Positions 1-8,773 are shown, counted from the stretch's first letter. The stretch: DNA of 64,000 bases from an uncultured Muribaculaceae bacterium (GCA_958439725.1 CAUBWJ010000010.1:7930-71929); one strand, 5' to 3'. Made by a program: numbers and translations. The notes: generated from the sequence alone by a model not told the origin.

Positions 1-352
1 CGCGCAGCTGTATGCTCCGGGCCCATCCGGCTATGTCGTGGGGCAGAAGCGTAAGGAGCACGTTGCGGAACTCGTCGGCCTCCTCGGGGGTGTAGCCGTC
101 GGCCGGGCGTCCGCGGAAGCGGTCAAGCTCCTCGTCGTCGTAATACACTATCTCGGGGGATACCGATGCCAGAAGCGAATCGCGCTCACACGTGATATGC
201 ATGCCGCAGCAGGCTTCCTCCTGCTCCTGAGCGGGAGGCTGCGGCTGTGCGTGGTCCGCGGCCTGTGAGCGCGCGGTGTCGCGGCGGTGGAGGATATAGA
301 GCAACGCGCCTACGGCCACCAGAGCAAGAAGTATGTAAAGAGCTACTATCAT
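1..352 (-). CDS. Membrane-anchored conserved hypothetical protein, partial (C-terminus beyond left edge)
   Basis: I translated the reverse strand from the ATG at 352. It stays open to the window edge, giving 117 codons. Residues 2-20 form one hydrophobic helix (IVALYILLALVAVGALLYI), followed by a basic stretch, a Pro/Gln-rich linker, a CCGMH cysteine motif and an acidic region (YYDDEELDRF). I recall Bacteroidales proteins of this layout encoded just after aroA, with no known function. It begins 21 bp after the aroA stop, so co-transcription with aroA is likely. The vicinal cysteines could bind a metal or form a disulfide; that is inference. Plus-strand frames over this region are shadows. Confidence 0.7.
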   Translation of the reverse strand, partial: MIVALYILLALVAVGALLYILHRRDTARSQAADHAQPQPPAQEQEEACCGMHITCERDSLLASVSPEIVYYDDEELDRFRGRPADGYTPEEADEFRNVLLTLLPHDIAGWARSIQLR

Positions 353-373
353 AACGCTTGGCGTGGAGCGGGG

Positions 374-1693
374 TTACATGTCGTCATCGTCGAAGTCATC
401 GTCGTCGTCCTCCGGCTCGTCGAAGTATCCTTCGGCCTCGAGATGCGCCTGAATTTCCTCGGGCGACAGGGAGGCATCAACCGTCACGTAACCGCAACGG
501 CGAAGGTCGTCCCAGAATTCGGGATAGGATTTGTTGACGGCGTCGGCGTCGTTGATCACTATGCCTGGCACGCAGGCTGCCACGGGCGCGAGCGCCATTG
601 CCAGGCGATGGTCGGCGTAGACGTCGAATGCGGGTACATTCTCCACTTTTCTTATCTGCCGTTCCCACTCCAGACCGGAATCGGAGGGATGCACCATAAT
701 GCCGAGTTTGGCAAGCTCGGCCGTCACGGCGGCTATGCGGTCACACTCCTTTATGCGGAGCGATTCCAGTCCGGAGAGGTGGAATGGTGTGCCTGTGAGG
801 GCGCAGGTCACGGCAATGGCGGGAGCGAGGTCGGGATTGTCGGAAAGGTCGGCATACAGACGGCCGTCGATATCGGGCGAGGCGGCAATCTCGGCGCCTC
901 CTGCGGTGAATTCGGTGGTGATGCCGAGATGCGCGAATATGTCGGCGCAGGCGCGGTCGCCCTGCAGGGAATCGTCGGCAAGGCCGGGCAGGCTGATGAA
1001 GCCTGATGTTAGGGCACACACCTCATACCAGAAAGCGGCCGCGCTCCAGTCGCGCTCCACCTTCTGCTCCACCGGGGAATATGTGGCCACCGGCACGCGT
1101 ATCTCAGGCATGGTGATGTCGCATTCTACTCCGGCGCGCTCCATCATTGCAAGGGTCATCTTTATGTAGGAGAACGAGCGCACCTCGCCAGAGAGGCGGA
1201 GCGTGAGCGGGTTTTCTCCCAGAGGCGCCACCATCAGCAGGGCCGATATGAACTGTGAGCTTACGGTGGCGTCCACGGTGATTTCTCCTCCCGCGAGCCT
1301 GCGGCCCGAAATCTTCAGGGGCGGGAAGCCTTCATTCTCCATGTATGTGATGGAAGCCCCCTGCACGCGCAGAGCGTCGACCAGAGCCTTTATGGGGCGC
1401 TGACGCATGCGGGAGTCGCCGTCGAGAATCACCTCTTTTCCGGGTGAGCAGGCATAGAAGGCGGTGAGAAAGCGCATGGCTGTTCCGCACGCACCCACGT
1501 TGATGGAGTTGGCCTGCGATTCGAGCGACGAGCGCAGCACGCGTGTGTCGCCGCAATGTGCCACGTTTTCGGGCAATTGCATTCCTGGAGTGAGGGCCGC
1601 TATAATCAGGGCGCGGTTGCTTACGCTCTTAGAGAGCGGCAGGGTGATTTCTGCTTCGGGCAACCGTGTAGGGGGGAATATACGGTAGTTCAT
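374..1693 (-). CDS. aroA: 3-phosphoshikimate 1-carboxyvinyltransferase (EPSP synthase)
   Basis: Transfers enolpyruvate from PEP to shikimate 3-phosphate, the sixth step of the shikimate pathway, in the cytosol. The 439-residue product shows the N-terminal substrate loop LPLSKSVSNRAL, the GTAMRFLTA loop, an RIKECDRIAA motif (family usual KESDR) and DHRLAMALAP (usual DHRMAM). The Cys and Leu substitutions are conservative but worth noting. The last roughly 15 residues are an Asp/Glu run (EPEDDDDDFDDDD) that I do not expect in the family; it explains the extra length over a typical enzyme of about 410-430 residues. A well-formed promoter lies just upstream and the partial membrane protein follows, so the two probably form a small operon. 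Confidence 0.95.
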   Translation of the reverse strand: MNYRIFPPTRLPEAEITLPLSKSVSNRALIIAALTPGMQLPENVAHCGDTRVLRSSLESQANSINVGACGTAMRFLTAFYACSPGKEVILDGDSRMRQRPIKALVDALRVQGASITYMENEGFPPLKISGRRLAGGEITVDATVSSQFISALLMVAPLGENPLTLRLSGEVRSFSYIKMTLAMMERAGVECDITMPEIRVPVATYSPVEQKVERDWSAAAFWYEVCALTSGFISLPGLADDSLQGDRACADIFAHLGITTEFTAGGAEIAASPDIDGRLYADLSDNPDLAPAIAVTCALTGTPFHLSGLESLRIKECDRIAAVTAELAKLGIMVHPSDSGLEWERQIRKVENVPAFDVYADHRLAMALAPVAACVPGIVINDADAVNKSYPEFWDDLRRCGYVTVDASLSPEEIQAHLEAEGYFDEPEDDDDDFDDDDM

Positions 1694-1716
1694 TTGGCTT
1701 TTATGGAGTTGTAAAG

Positions 1717-1750
1717 CAAATTTAGCGAATTATACCGTATTATCCGCAAA
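1717..1750 (-). promoter_or_regulatory. Bacteroidota-type promoter for aroA
   Basis: On the minus strand, TTTG (1747-1750) and TAAATTTG (1717-1724) are separated by 22 bp. This matches the TTTG / TAnnTTTG consensus of the Bacteroidota primary sigma factor. Transcription would start about 15 nt before the aroA ATG. Confidence 0.6.
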
Positions 1751-1798
1751 AAAAGACGGCTAAACTGACAGGAAGACGCGCCTTTGGCCCGGGAAGGG

Positions 1799-4700
1799 TC
1801 AGATGCCTTTGAGCTCGAGCACCTGCTGGAGAACGTGCTGGGCCTCCTCGACCGTCGACACATGGTCGACCGAGATGCTGTTGCGGCCGTTGCGGTTGCG
1901 CAGGCGGCAGCGCGACGTGTTGAGCTGCAGATATTGCAGCAGTTTGCCGAACATCGGGCTCTGATAGTAAGCCTTGTTGCTTTCGTCGACGAAATAGAGA
2001 TACATCACGTCCTGCTTGAGCGCCACTTTCTCTATGCCCAGGCGGCGTGCCAGGCGGCGCAGGCGCGGGATGCGCAGAAGCTCGGCCGTGACGGGCGGTA
2101 TCTTGCCGAAACGGTCGACGAGGCGGCTGCGGAAGTTCTGCAGGTCGAGCTCGCGCTCTATGGAGTCGAGTTCCTGATAGAGGGCTATGCGCTCGCTTTC
2201 CTGGGGCACATAGTCGGAGGGTATGAGAAGCTCCATATCGCTTTCTATCACACAGTCGGCCACATATTCGGTCTCGCCGTCGGAGGCTATGTCGGCCTGC
2301 TCGAGATCCTGGAATTCCTCGGTGCGCAGCTCCGTTACGGCTTCCTTGAGAATTTTCTGGTAGGTCTCGTAGCCCAGGTCGGCTATGAATCCGCTCTGCT
2401 CGGCGCCGAGCAGGTTGCCCGCGCCACGTATGTCGAGGTCCTGCATGGCTATGTGGATTCCAGAGCCGAGGTCGCTGAAACTCTCTATGGCCTGGAGGCG
2501 CTTGCGCGAGGTCTCGCTGAGCGGTACATGCGGGGGAACGGTGAGGTAGCAGAACGCTTTGCGGGAGCTGCGTCCCACGCGGCCGCGGAGCTGGTGAAGC
2601 TCGCTCAGACCGAAGTTCTGGGCATTGTTTATCACTATGGTGTTGACATTGGGCATGTCGACGCCGCTTTCAATGATTGTGGTGGCGAGGAGCACGTCGT
2701 AGTCGTGGTTGGCGAAGTCGAGTATGGACTTCTCGAGTTTTTCGGGAGGCATCTGGCCGTGGGCCACGAGCGTGCGCGCGTCGGGTACAAGACGCTTCAC
2801 CATCGCTTCAAGCTCATGAAGGCCTTCTATGCGGTTGTTGACGATGAACACCTGGCCGTTGCGCGACATCTCGAAGTTTATGGCTTCGGCCAGAATGTCG
2901 TCGCTGAGGGTGTTGACCGACGTGACAATGGGGTAGCGGTTGGCCGGAGGAGTGGTTATGGCCGAGAGGTCGCGCGCTCCCATGAGCGAGAACTGAAGGG
3001 TGCGGGGAATAGGGGTGGCGCTCATGGTCAGAGTGTCGACGTTGACTTTCATCTGCTTGAGCTTCTCCTTGACGGCCACTCCGAATTTCTGTTCCTCGTC
3101 CACAACGAGAAGGCCGAGGTCATGGAACTTGACCGATTTGCCGATGAGCTTGTGGGTGCCGATGAGGATGTCGATTTTCCCCTCGGCGAGGTCGGCGAGC
3201 ACCTGCTTTGTTTCCTTGGCCGTGCGTGCGCGCGACAGATAGTCGACCCTCACGGGAAAGTCCTTCAGGCGGCGCGAGAAGGTCTGGTAATGCTGGTAGG
3301 CGAGGACGGTGGTGGGCACGAGCACGGCGGTCTGCTTATTGTCGGCGGCTGCCTTGAACGCCGCGCGCACGGCCACTTCGGTTTTGCCGAAGCCCACGTC
3401 GCCGCATATCAGGCGGTCCATGGGGCGCTGGCTCTCCATGTCGGCCTTCACGGATTTAGTGGCCGTGAGCTGGTCGGGGGTGTCCTCGTAGATGAATGAT
3501 GCTTCCAGCTCGTGCTGCATGTAGCTGTCGGGCGAGAAAGCGAATCCCTGCTCGTTCTTGCGGGCGGCATAGAGCTTGATGAGGTCGCGGGCAATGTCCT
3601 TGAGCTTGCTCTTTGTGCGCTCCTTCATCTTGTTCCATGCGCCGGAGCCGAGCTTGTTTATCTTGGGTGGCACGCCTTCCTTGCCACGGTATTTGGCGAG
3701 CTTGTGGAGAGCGTGGATGGAAACGAAGATGATGTCGTCGTTGGCATACACGAGTTTTATCATCTCCTGTGTGCGTCCGGCCACATTGGTGCGGAACAGG
3801 CCCGCGAAACGTCCCACGCCGTGGTCCACATGCACTATGTAGTCGCCCGGCTCTATGGAGCTGAGCTCCTTGAGCGAAAGGGCGAGTTTGCCCGAGCGCG
3901 CACGGTCGCTCTTGAGGCTGTATTTGTGGAAACGGTCGAAAATCTGATGGTCGGTGAACACGCAGCGGCGGGTGAGATGATCCACGAATCCTTCGTGGAG
4001 TGTGCCTTCCACCGGGGTGAATTCTATTTTGTCACCGCGGTCGGCGAAGATGTCGCGCAGTCGCTCGAACTGTTTTTCGGAGTCGGAGAGGATGTGGATT
4101 GTATAGCCGTTGTCGATGAATCGGGTGAACGATTCGGCTATAAGGTCGAAGTTCTTGTGGTATAGCGTCTGTGGCGAGCAATCGAGGTCGATGGAGGCGG
4201 AGGCTTCGCGCGATGGGACTGCGCCCGCGGTGAAATCGAGACGCCTGAACTCAGGGAATTTAGAGGCGAAGGCCTCGGCGTCGACAAGCTGCCGCATGGC
4301 CGAGCGGTCGCCCTCGTCGGCGATCATGGCGCTTTCCGAGAAGGTCTCGGCCGTCACGGCGCGCACGCGGTCAACGGTATAGCCGGCATCGCGCACCGCC
4401 AGCAGTGTGTCGGGGCCTACAAATTCGAGAATCGACTCTCCGGCACCTGCCGCGGCCACGTTGGAGGTAATGGAAATAGCGTCGAGTTTCTGCTCGGAGA
4501 GCTGTGTCTCCACGTTGAATGTGCGGATTGAGTCTATGTCGTCGCCGAAGAAATCCAGGCGGTAGGGAAGCTCGTGGCTGTAGCCGAAAATATCGAGGAT
4601 GGAGCCGCGGACGGCGAACTGGCCGGGCTCATAGACGTAGTCGGTCTGGGTGAATCCGTTGTCGCGAAGCCATCTTACGGTTTCGGCAAGGTCGGCGGCG

Positions 4701-5140
4701 CGGTCTTTGCGCAGTTCGAGTGTGTGGCGTGACAGAGCCTGGCGTGTGGCCACTTTCTCGGCCATGGCTTCGGGATAGGTGACCATGAACCGGGGCGGGT
4801 TGGCCGATTCCCAGCGGGTGAGGGCTTCGGTGCGCAATATCTGCGAGGGAGGGTCGGCCTGACCGTATTTGATGTCGCGTTTGTAGCCTGAAGGGAACAT
4901 TACCACGGCGTCCTCGCCGCACAGACGGGTGAGGTCGTGGTAGAGGTATCCGGCATCGTCGAGCGAGTCGGCCACGGCCACGGTGCGCGTGCCCTCGGGC
5001 AGCATGGCGAGCATCATGGCAGCCGACGAGCCGGCGGCATTATACACACTCATCACGCGGCCGGCGCCGGAAAGACCTTTCTGGATGGCCTTTCCCCGCG
5101 GACCGCGTGAGAATGTCGCGGAGAGTTCGCGTAAGTTCAT
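1799..5140 (-). CDS. mfd: Transcription-repair coupling factor Mfd
   Basis: ATP-driven translocase that removes RNA polymerase stalled at DNA lesions and recruits UvrA. The 1113-residue product has the full Mfd order: a UvrB-like N-terminal part (about 1-330), a CarD-like RNA-polymerase-interacting domain near 425-490 (GDYIVHVDHGVGRF), and an SF2 translocase with Walker A GDVGFGKT near 578, DEEQ near 680, SATPIPRTL, and the C-terminal helicase motif LHQLRGRVGRS. A TRCF domain closes the protein. Its ATG overlaps the stop of the upstream protease gene by 4 bp, so the two are translationally coupled. Length fits Bacteroidota Mfd. Confidence 0.97.
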   Translation of the reverse strand: MNLRELSATFSRGPRGKAIQKGLSGAGRVMSVYNAAGSSAAMMLAMLPEGTRTVAVADSLDDAGYLYHDLTRLCGEDAVVMFPSGYKRDIKYGQADPPSQILRTEALTRWESANPPRFMVTYPEAMAEKVATRQALSRHTLELRKDRAADLAETVRWLRDNGFTQTDYVYEPGQFAVRGSILDIFGYSHELPYRLDFFGDDIDSIRTFNVETQLSEQKLDAISITSNVAAAGAGESILEFVGPDTLLAVRDAGYTVDRVRAVTAETFSESAMIADEGDRSAMRQLVDAEAFASKFPEFRRLDFTAGAVPSREASASIDLDCSPQTLYHKNFDLIAESFTRFIDNGYTIHILSDSEKQFERLRDIFADRGDKIEFTPVEGTLHEGFVDHLTRRCVFTDHQIFDRFHKYSLKSDRARSGKLALSLKELSSIEPGDYIVHVDHGVGRFAGLFRTNVAGRTQEMIKLVYANDDIIFVSIHALHKLAKYRGKEGVPPKINKLGSGAWNKMKERTKSKLKDIARDLIKLYAARKNEQGFAFSPDSYMQHELEASFIYEDTPDQLTATKSVKADMESQRPMDRLICGDVGFGKTEVAVRAAFKAAADNKQTAVLVPTTVLAYQHYQTFSRRLKDFPVRVDYLSRARTAKETKQVLADLAEGKIDILIGTHKLIGKSVKFHDLGLLVVDEEQKFGVAVKEKLKQMKVNVDTLTMSATPIPRTLQFSLMGARDLSAITTPPANRYPIVTSVNTLSDDILAEAINFEMSRNGQVFIVNNRIEGLHELEAMVKRLVPDARTLVAHGQMPPEKLEKSILDFANHDYDVLLATTIIESGVDMPNVNTIVINNAQNFGLSELHQLRGRVGRSSRKAFCYLTVPPHVPLSETSRKRLQAIESFSDLGSGIHIAMQDLDIRGAGNLLGAEQSGFIADLGYETYQKILKEAVTELRTEEFQDLEQADIASDGETEYVADCVIESDMELLIPSDYVPQESERIALYQELDSIERELDLQNFRSRLVDRFGKIPPVTAELLRIPRLRRLARRLGIEKVALKQDVMYLYFVDESNKAYYQSPMFGKLLQYLQLNTSRCRLRNRNGRNSISVDHVSTVEEAQHVLQQVLELKGI

Positions 5141-6819
5141 TTCTTTGCGGGTGTTTTGGTGTTGTCGGGTACCGGAGCCAGAAGCTGACGGTAGCGCGCC
5201 TGGTCGGAGAGCACGGTCACGGCCGAGTCGACGCCGGGATCTGTGCGGAGAGCGTTCTCGATGCCTCCGGCCTGATAATAATAGCGCTCCACGATGGCGC
5301 GGGCGAGATAGGGCGAAATGGTGGCCCGGTTGGCGTCAAGCTCTTCATCGAGAGGCTTCTTCATCATCGTGGCCAGATGGTCTATCTGGGTGGAGAGGCT
5401 GTCGGTCATGTAGCCCTCGACCTGCGCTGCCTGGCGCAGACGGTCGATGATGGTCTCCAGTACCTTGTCGCGCTGGAACTTGGCGGGGTCTATGAAATTC
5501 TTGAAGTCCTCGAAGATGGAATCGGTTATCTCAAACTGTCCGGCCGGGGCTATCGTCGGATGGGTTGCGGCGAAGCGGGTGGCGTAGTCGGAGGCCCAGT
5601 TGTCGCGCACCACATTGAATGTGACGCGGCTCACCTCGGGATATTTCACCTCCAGATCGGGGGTGATGCCGCCGCCGTCGCGCACTATTCGTCCGGAGGC
5701 GGTGGTGAAGGCGGTGGTGAGGCTGTCGGGGATGCGTCCGGGAGTGCCGTCGGGGTTGCGGTGGGAGTAGTCAATGGCCTGGATGAGTCGGCCGCTGGGA
5801 ATATAGTATTTGGCGACGGTGACTTTCAGCAGACCGTCGTAGGGAAGGTCGCGGGTGGTCTGCACAAGGCCCTTGCCGAATGTGCGCGAGCCCATTATTA
5901 CGGCACGGTCAAGGTCCTGGAGGGCTCCGGAGGTGATTTCGGAGGCTGAGGCCGTGTTGCCATCGGTGAGCACTACAAGAGGCAGGTCGGGGGCAATGGG
6001 CTTGGATGTGGTTTTATAGACACGCTCGTTGAGGATGCCTTTGCCGCGCGTGCGGAGCACTTCGGTGTCCTTGGGCAGGAAGTAGCCGAGAATCTTCACG
6101 GCGCTCTCCAGATAGCCGCCGCCGTTGTCGCGGAGGTCGAACACGAGGCCTTTGAGCTCAACGGTGTCCATGAGGGTCTTCAGGGCCGTCTTCACTTCAT
6201 CGGCCGACTTGTCGGTGAACTGGGTGAGGGCTATGTAGCCTATGCCGGGAGCCACTGTGCCGAAATAAGGCACGGAAGGTATGCGGATTTTCTCGCGGGT
6301 GACATCGAGCACGAGGATGGAATCGGGGGTATAGGGGCGTTTCACCGTCACCTTTATGGTTGAGCCGGGAGCGCCGCGCAGCCTTTCGCTCACCGTCGCG
6401 CTGGGCTTGGAGAGCATCGTATCGCCATCAATGGCCACTATAAGGTCGCCGGCCTTCAGCCCGGCTTTGGCCGATGGAGCCCCGGCATAGGGCTCCTCGA
6501 TGTACACGCCCCCGTCGCGCTGCACGATCATGGCTCCGATGCCGGCGTATTCGCCGTTGTTCTGGCTGTTGAAGTCGTCGCGTTTGTCGCGTGGGATGTA
6601 TTCCGTGTAGGGATCGAGGGTCTCGAGCATGGCATCGATGGCAGTGCGCACCGAAGCCTCCACGTCGATGGAATCCACGTAGTTTGTCTGCAGTTCTTTC
6701 ATCACCGAGTTGAACACGTCGATGTTGCGGGCTACGGCTGATTTGGGGCTGCGTGTGGCGGCTGTAGATACAAACCCTGCTGCAATCAGGGCTGCGATGG
6801 CGTAGAAAAGCTTCTTCAT
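5137..6819 (-). CDS. S41A C-terminal processing peptidase (Ctp/Prc-like) with PDZ domain
   Basis: Secreted or periplasmic serine protease of 560 residues. An N-terminal signal segment (LFYAIAALIAAGFVSTAA) is followed by a PDZ domain near 85-165 (GVYIEEPYAGAPSAKAGLKA) and an S41 core. The nucleophile Ser lies in GNTASASEITSGAL and the general-base Lys in GSRTFGKGLVQ. A C-terminal helical extension of about 150 residues is typical of Bacteroidota CTPs. The gene runs into mfd with an ATGA overlap. Substrates cannot be inferred; the family trims or degrades envelope proteins. Upstream on the minus strand there is a TAACTTTG -7 box at 6859-6866 without a convincing -33 box. Confidence 0.93.
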   Translation of the reverse strand: MKKLFYAIAALIAAGFVSTAATRSPKSAVARNIDVFNSVMKELQTNYVDSIDVEASVRTAIDAMLETLDPYTEYIPRDKRDDFNSQNNGEYAGIGAMIVQRDGGVYIEEPYAGAPSAKAGLKAGDLIVAIDGDTMLSKPSATVSERLRGAPGSTIKVTVKRPYTPDSILVLDVTREKIRIPSVPYFGTVAPGIGYIALTQFTDKSADEVKTALKTLMDTVELKGLVFDLRDNGGGYLESAVKILGYFLPKDTEVLRTRGKGILNERVYKTTSKPIAPDLPLVVLTDGNTASASEITSGALQDLDRAVIMGSRTFGKGLVQTTRDLPYDGLLKVTVAKYYIPSGRLIQAIDYSHRNPDGTPGRIPDSLTTAFTTASGRIVRDGGGITPDLEVKYPEVSRVTFNVVRDNWASDYATRFAATHPTIAPAGQFEITDSIFEDFKNFIDPAKFQRDKVLETIIDRLRQAAQVEGYMTDSLSTQIDHLATMMKKPLDEELDANRATISPYLARAIVERYYYQAGGIENALRTDPGVDSAVTVLSDQARYRQLLAPVPDNTKTPAKK

Positions 6820-7073
6820 GAGCGTAAAGGCGGGTTGAGAACGGCGTTGTTAATTAACAAAGTTAAAAGCCGCGACAAAAATAATGATAATTCGGCGTTT
6901 TCGCGCAATCTCCGGCCTCAATCTGGGGCAAAGCACGCGAAACAGCTATTGTTACAACACATAAACGGATGAAATATTTCGGGAGAAGGGCTATTTTATG
7001 TTTTGTTTCAGTATGCAGGGACAAAAATGGACTATATCGATGATTTATGGAGGAGAAAAAATCAACCTATAAG
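6820..7073. other. Intergenic region between divergent genes
   Basis: AT-rich spacer between the minus-strand protease and the plus-strand toxin-antitoxin pair. It contains a -7-like box for the protease gene at 6859-6866. A 32-codon ATG frame at 7028-7126 overlaps the next promoter and has no supporting features. I see no repeat or RNA gene here. Confidence 0.5.
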
Positions 7074-7104
7074 TTGCAAAATTCATACTGTTTTCGTAAC
7101 TTTG
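7074..7104 (+). promoter_or_regulatory. Promoter of the HigBA-like pair
   Basis: TTG (7074-7076) and TAACTTTG (7097-7104) are separated by 20 bp, matching the Bacteroidota promoter consensus. They lie 25 bp before the first ATG of the module. Confidence 0.55.
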
Positions 7105-7128
7105 TTTTTAGACAAATGTTTATAGGAT

Positions 7129-7677
7129 ATGAAGTTCGTCAGGATAATAGACGGGTTTGACCATCTTTGGGCTGTCAAAGCTCAGGGCAAAGAGGCGGAT
7201 GAACTCACAGTTTTGTTCCGCAACTGGACCAATGGCGAGTATCTGCTTGATTTCTTTATGGAAAATATAGAAGATCTTAAAAGTTATTTTCATATAGAAA
7301 GACTCGATGAAGCCGTCAATGATACGTTTGAAGATGCGGAGGCGCTGCAGGAACTTATTCTTGAGATCCCATACACGGAGCATCTTGACGAACTCTTCAA
7401 ACCACTTGATATCACCGACAACCGCGCGCGTGAACTGAGCCGGGAGAAGGCCCGCAACTGGAATCGAGAACGTCATGCAAGCTGGCTTCGGATTTACGCT
7501 ATCAGGCTTGAACCTAATGTCTACATTGTAACCGGGGGAGCTATCAAACTTACCCGGACTATGCAAGAGCGGGAACATACCACGCTCGAATTGCAAAAGC
7601 TGAACCGATGCAAGGCATTCCTTAAAGATAACGGCGTTTTTGATCAGGACAGTTTTGTTGAACTTACTAATGAATAA
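7129..7677 (+). CDS. Putative toxin of a HigBA-like type II toxin-antitoxin pair
   Basis: 182-residue protein with no signal peptide or membrane segment. The middle is acidic and helical. The C-terminal half carries SWLRIYAIRLEPNVYIVTGG and AIKLTRTMQEREHT, a motif set I recall in Bacteroidota proteins always paired with a small Xre-type regulator and resembling the Gp49/HigB-like fold (IYAI core, Lys/Arg/His-rich end). It is larger than classical HigB (about 100 residues), so the N-terminal 90 residues are an extra domain of unknown role. The antitoxin start overlaps or closely follows its stop. The toxin role is inference from gene order; an alternative is a phage- or defence-related regulator partner. 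Confidence 0.6.
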   Translation: MKFVRIIDGFDHLWAVKAQGKEADELTVLFRNWTNGEYLLDFFMENIEDLKSYFHIERLDEAVNDTFEDAEALQELILEIPYTEHLDELFKPLDITDNRARELSREKARNWNRERHASWLRIYAIRLEPNVYIVTGGAIKLTRTMQEREHTTLELQKLNRCKAFLKDNGVFDQDSFVELTNE

Positions 7678-7981
7678 TCTTATGGCAAGCAAGGCAATTA
7701 AATTTCTGGAAGAACATCAGAGTGAAACTCCCTCGCGGTTTACCGAAGAAGCTACGTGGCGAAAAGAAAACGAGGGCTGGCTGCGCTGGTCGCGGCAGCT
7801 TGCGGTGACTCTTATCGGTTATATGCAGGATAACGGTCTGAAAAGGGCCGACCTTGCTGCACGTCTTGGCGTTAGCCCGCAGTATGTCAGCAAACTATTG
7901 TCGGGGACCGAAAACCTCAGCTTCAAGAGTGTAGCCAATATTGAGGAGAAACTTGGCATAACTTGCTTCGCAATGGCATAA
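7670..7981 (+). CDS. Xre-family helix-turn-helix antitoxin
   Basis: About 100 residues. The first half is helical (SKAIKFLEEHQSETPSRF). The second half is a canonical HTH_3 domain: LKRADLAARLGVSPQYVSKL is helix 2-turn-helix 3, followed by LSGTENLSFKSVANIEEKLG. Two starts are possible: ATG 7670, overlapping the partner's stop by 8 bp, and ATG 7682, five bases after it. The frame also extends upstream to a TTG at 7640, which is unlikely. Overlap and order (effector first, regulator second) match HigBA-type modules, in which the regulator neutralises the toxin and represses the operon. Confidence 0.75.
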   Translation: MNNLMASKAIKFLEEHQSETPSRFTEEATWRKENEGWLRWSRQLAVTLIGYMQDNGLKRADLAARLGVSPQYVSKLLSGTENLSFKSVANIEEKLGITCFAMA

Positions 7982-8032
7982 AGAGTTTTGTGAAGAGTTT
8001 TGCAGAAAAATATGCGAAAAGTGGGAAAAAAG

Positions 8033-8063
8033 TTGCAAAATTGGAATTATGGGATTAATTTTG
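8033..8063 (+). promoter_or_regulatory. Promoter of the tRNA-Asn genes
   Basis: TTG (8033-8035), a 20-bp spacer and TAATTTTG (8056-8063). The first tRNA begins about 52 bp downstream, leaving a short processed leader. Confidence 0.6.
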
Positions 8064-8114
8064 CAACGCAATTGTCCAGAGGGGCATTGCATCGTTTTTA
8101 AGTGATGATATTAA

Positions 8115-8188
8115 GCTTCAGTAGCTCAGTTGGTTAGAGCACCTGACTGTTAATCAGGGGGTCGTTGGTTCAAGCCCATCCTGAAGCG
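8115..8188 (+). tRNA. tRNA-Asn (GTT), copy 1
   Basis: The cloverleaf folds by eye. The acceptor arms GCTTCAG and CTGAAGC pair fully, the D stem is GCTC/GAGC, and the anticodon stem CCTGA/TCAGG encloses loop CTGTTAA with anticodon GTT. The variable loop is GGGTC and the T loop TTCAAGC. The T stem GTTGG/CCATC has one U-U mismatch at the second pair. The discriminator is G and CCA is not encoded. Confidence 0.93.
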
Positions 8189-8213
8189 CCAAAAGAATTT
8201 AGGGTTTAGTTAA

Positions 8214-8287
8214 GCTTCAGTAGCTCAGTTGGTTAGAGCACCTGACTGTTAATCAGGGGGTCGTTGGTTCAAGCCCATCCTGAAGCG
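8214..8287 (+). tRNA. tRNA-Asn (GTT), copy 2
   Basis: Identical in sequence to the copy 99 bp upstream, including the T-stem mismatch, and probably co-transcribed from the same promoter. A terminator hairpin follows directly. Confidence 0.93.
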
Positions 8288-8292
8288 CATAG

Positions 8293-8327
8293 AAAGCCGT
8301 GTGACGTGAAGTCATGCGGCTTTTTTT
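8293..8327 (+). terminator. Rho-independent terminator after the tRNA-Asn pair
   Basis: AAAGCCG and CGGCTTT pair across a short imperfect stem-loop, followed by seven Ts. Confidence 0.75.
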
Positions 8328-8419
8328 GCTTTTGCAACGCAATCCATCACCCCAAATGTCCAACCTGCCCTGTCTGGGGGGTGAGAAACAGGTGCTCACA
8401 GAATGGTGAAGACGTCTCG

Positions 8420-8699
8420 CGGAGCACCGGAGGTGCGATTTCTCTACAACCCACTGCGTGAGCTGTGGGAAGGGAGTGGCACCTGCATCGCTATGCGTCA
8501 AGCCTCGGAGAGCGCGCTGCCGCATGATGCGACAGCATGGGAAACCCTTCTGGTCGTCAGGAGGCTGTCAGCAAAGGCCTATGCTTACGCTTTGTGCGGC
8601 GGCGCGCCCTCCGGGGCTTGCCGCACAGGAAGGAGAGATGCTCTCGGGTCCCACAGCTTACGCAGTGGGTTGTAGAGAAATCGCACCTCCGGTGCTCCG
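8420..8699. repeat. Inverted pair of the dispersed GCAGC-type intergenic repeat
   Basis: Arms 8420-8470 and 8649-8699 are reverse complements over 51 bp with one mismatch, separated by 178 bp. Each arm is the conserved core of a repeat found at about ten places in the window (core reads CAGCTTACGCAGTGGGTTGT, then AGAAATCGC and a GGAGCACC/GGTGCTCC end). The spacer holds the outer part of each copy in opposite orientation (a CGCGC-CTCCG-GGCTTG block). No conventional gene is evident. Confidence 0.8.
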
Positions 8700-8773
8700 A
8701 TGGGGGATTTTCAAAACAGGGAAAAGTAGGGCTGCTCCATGGAGTAGCCCTATTCAATGCGTTGGTTCTCAGC

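Noticed and set aside
8471..8648. Invertible promoter between the 51-bp inverted repeats
   Set aside because: No TAnnTTTG box inside and no gene close enough to be driven; xerD nearby is the housekeeping recombinase.
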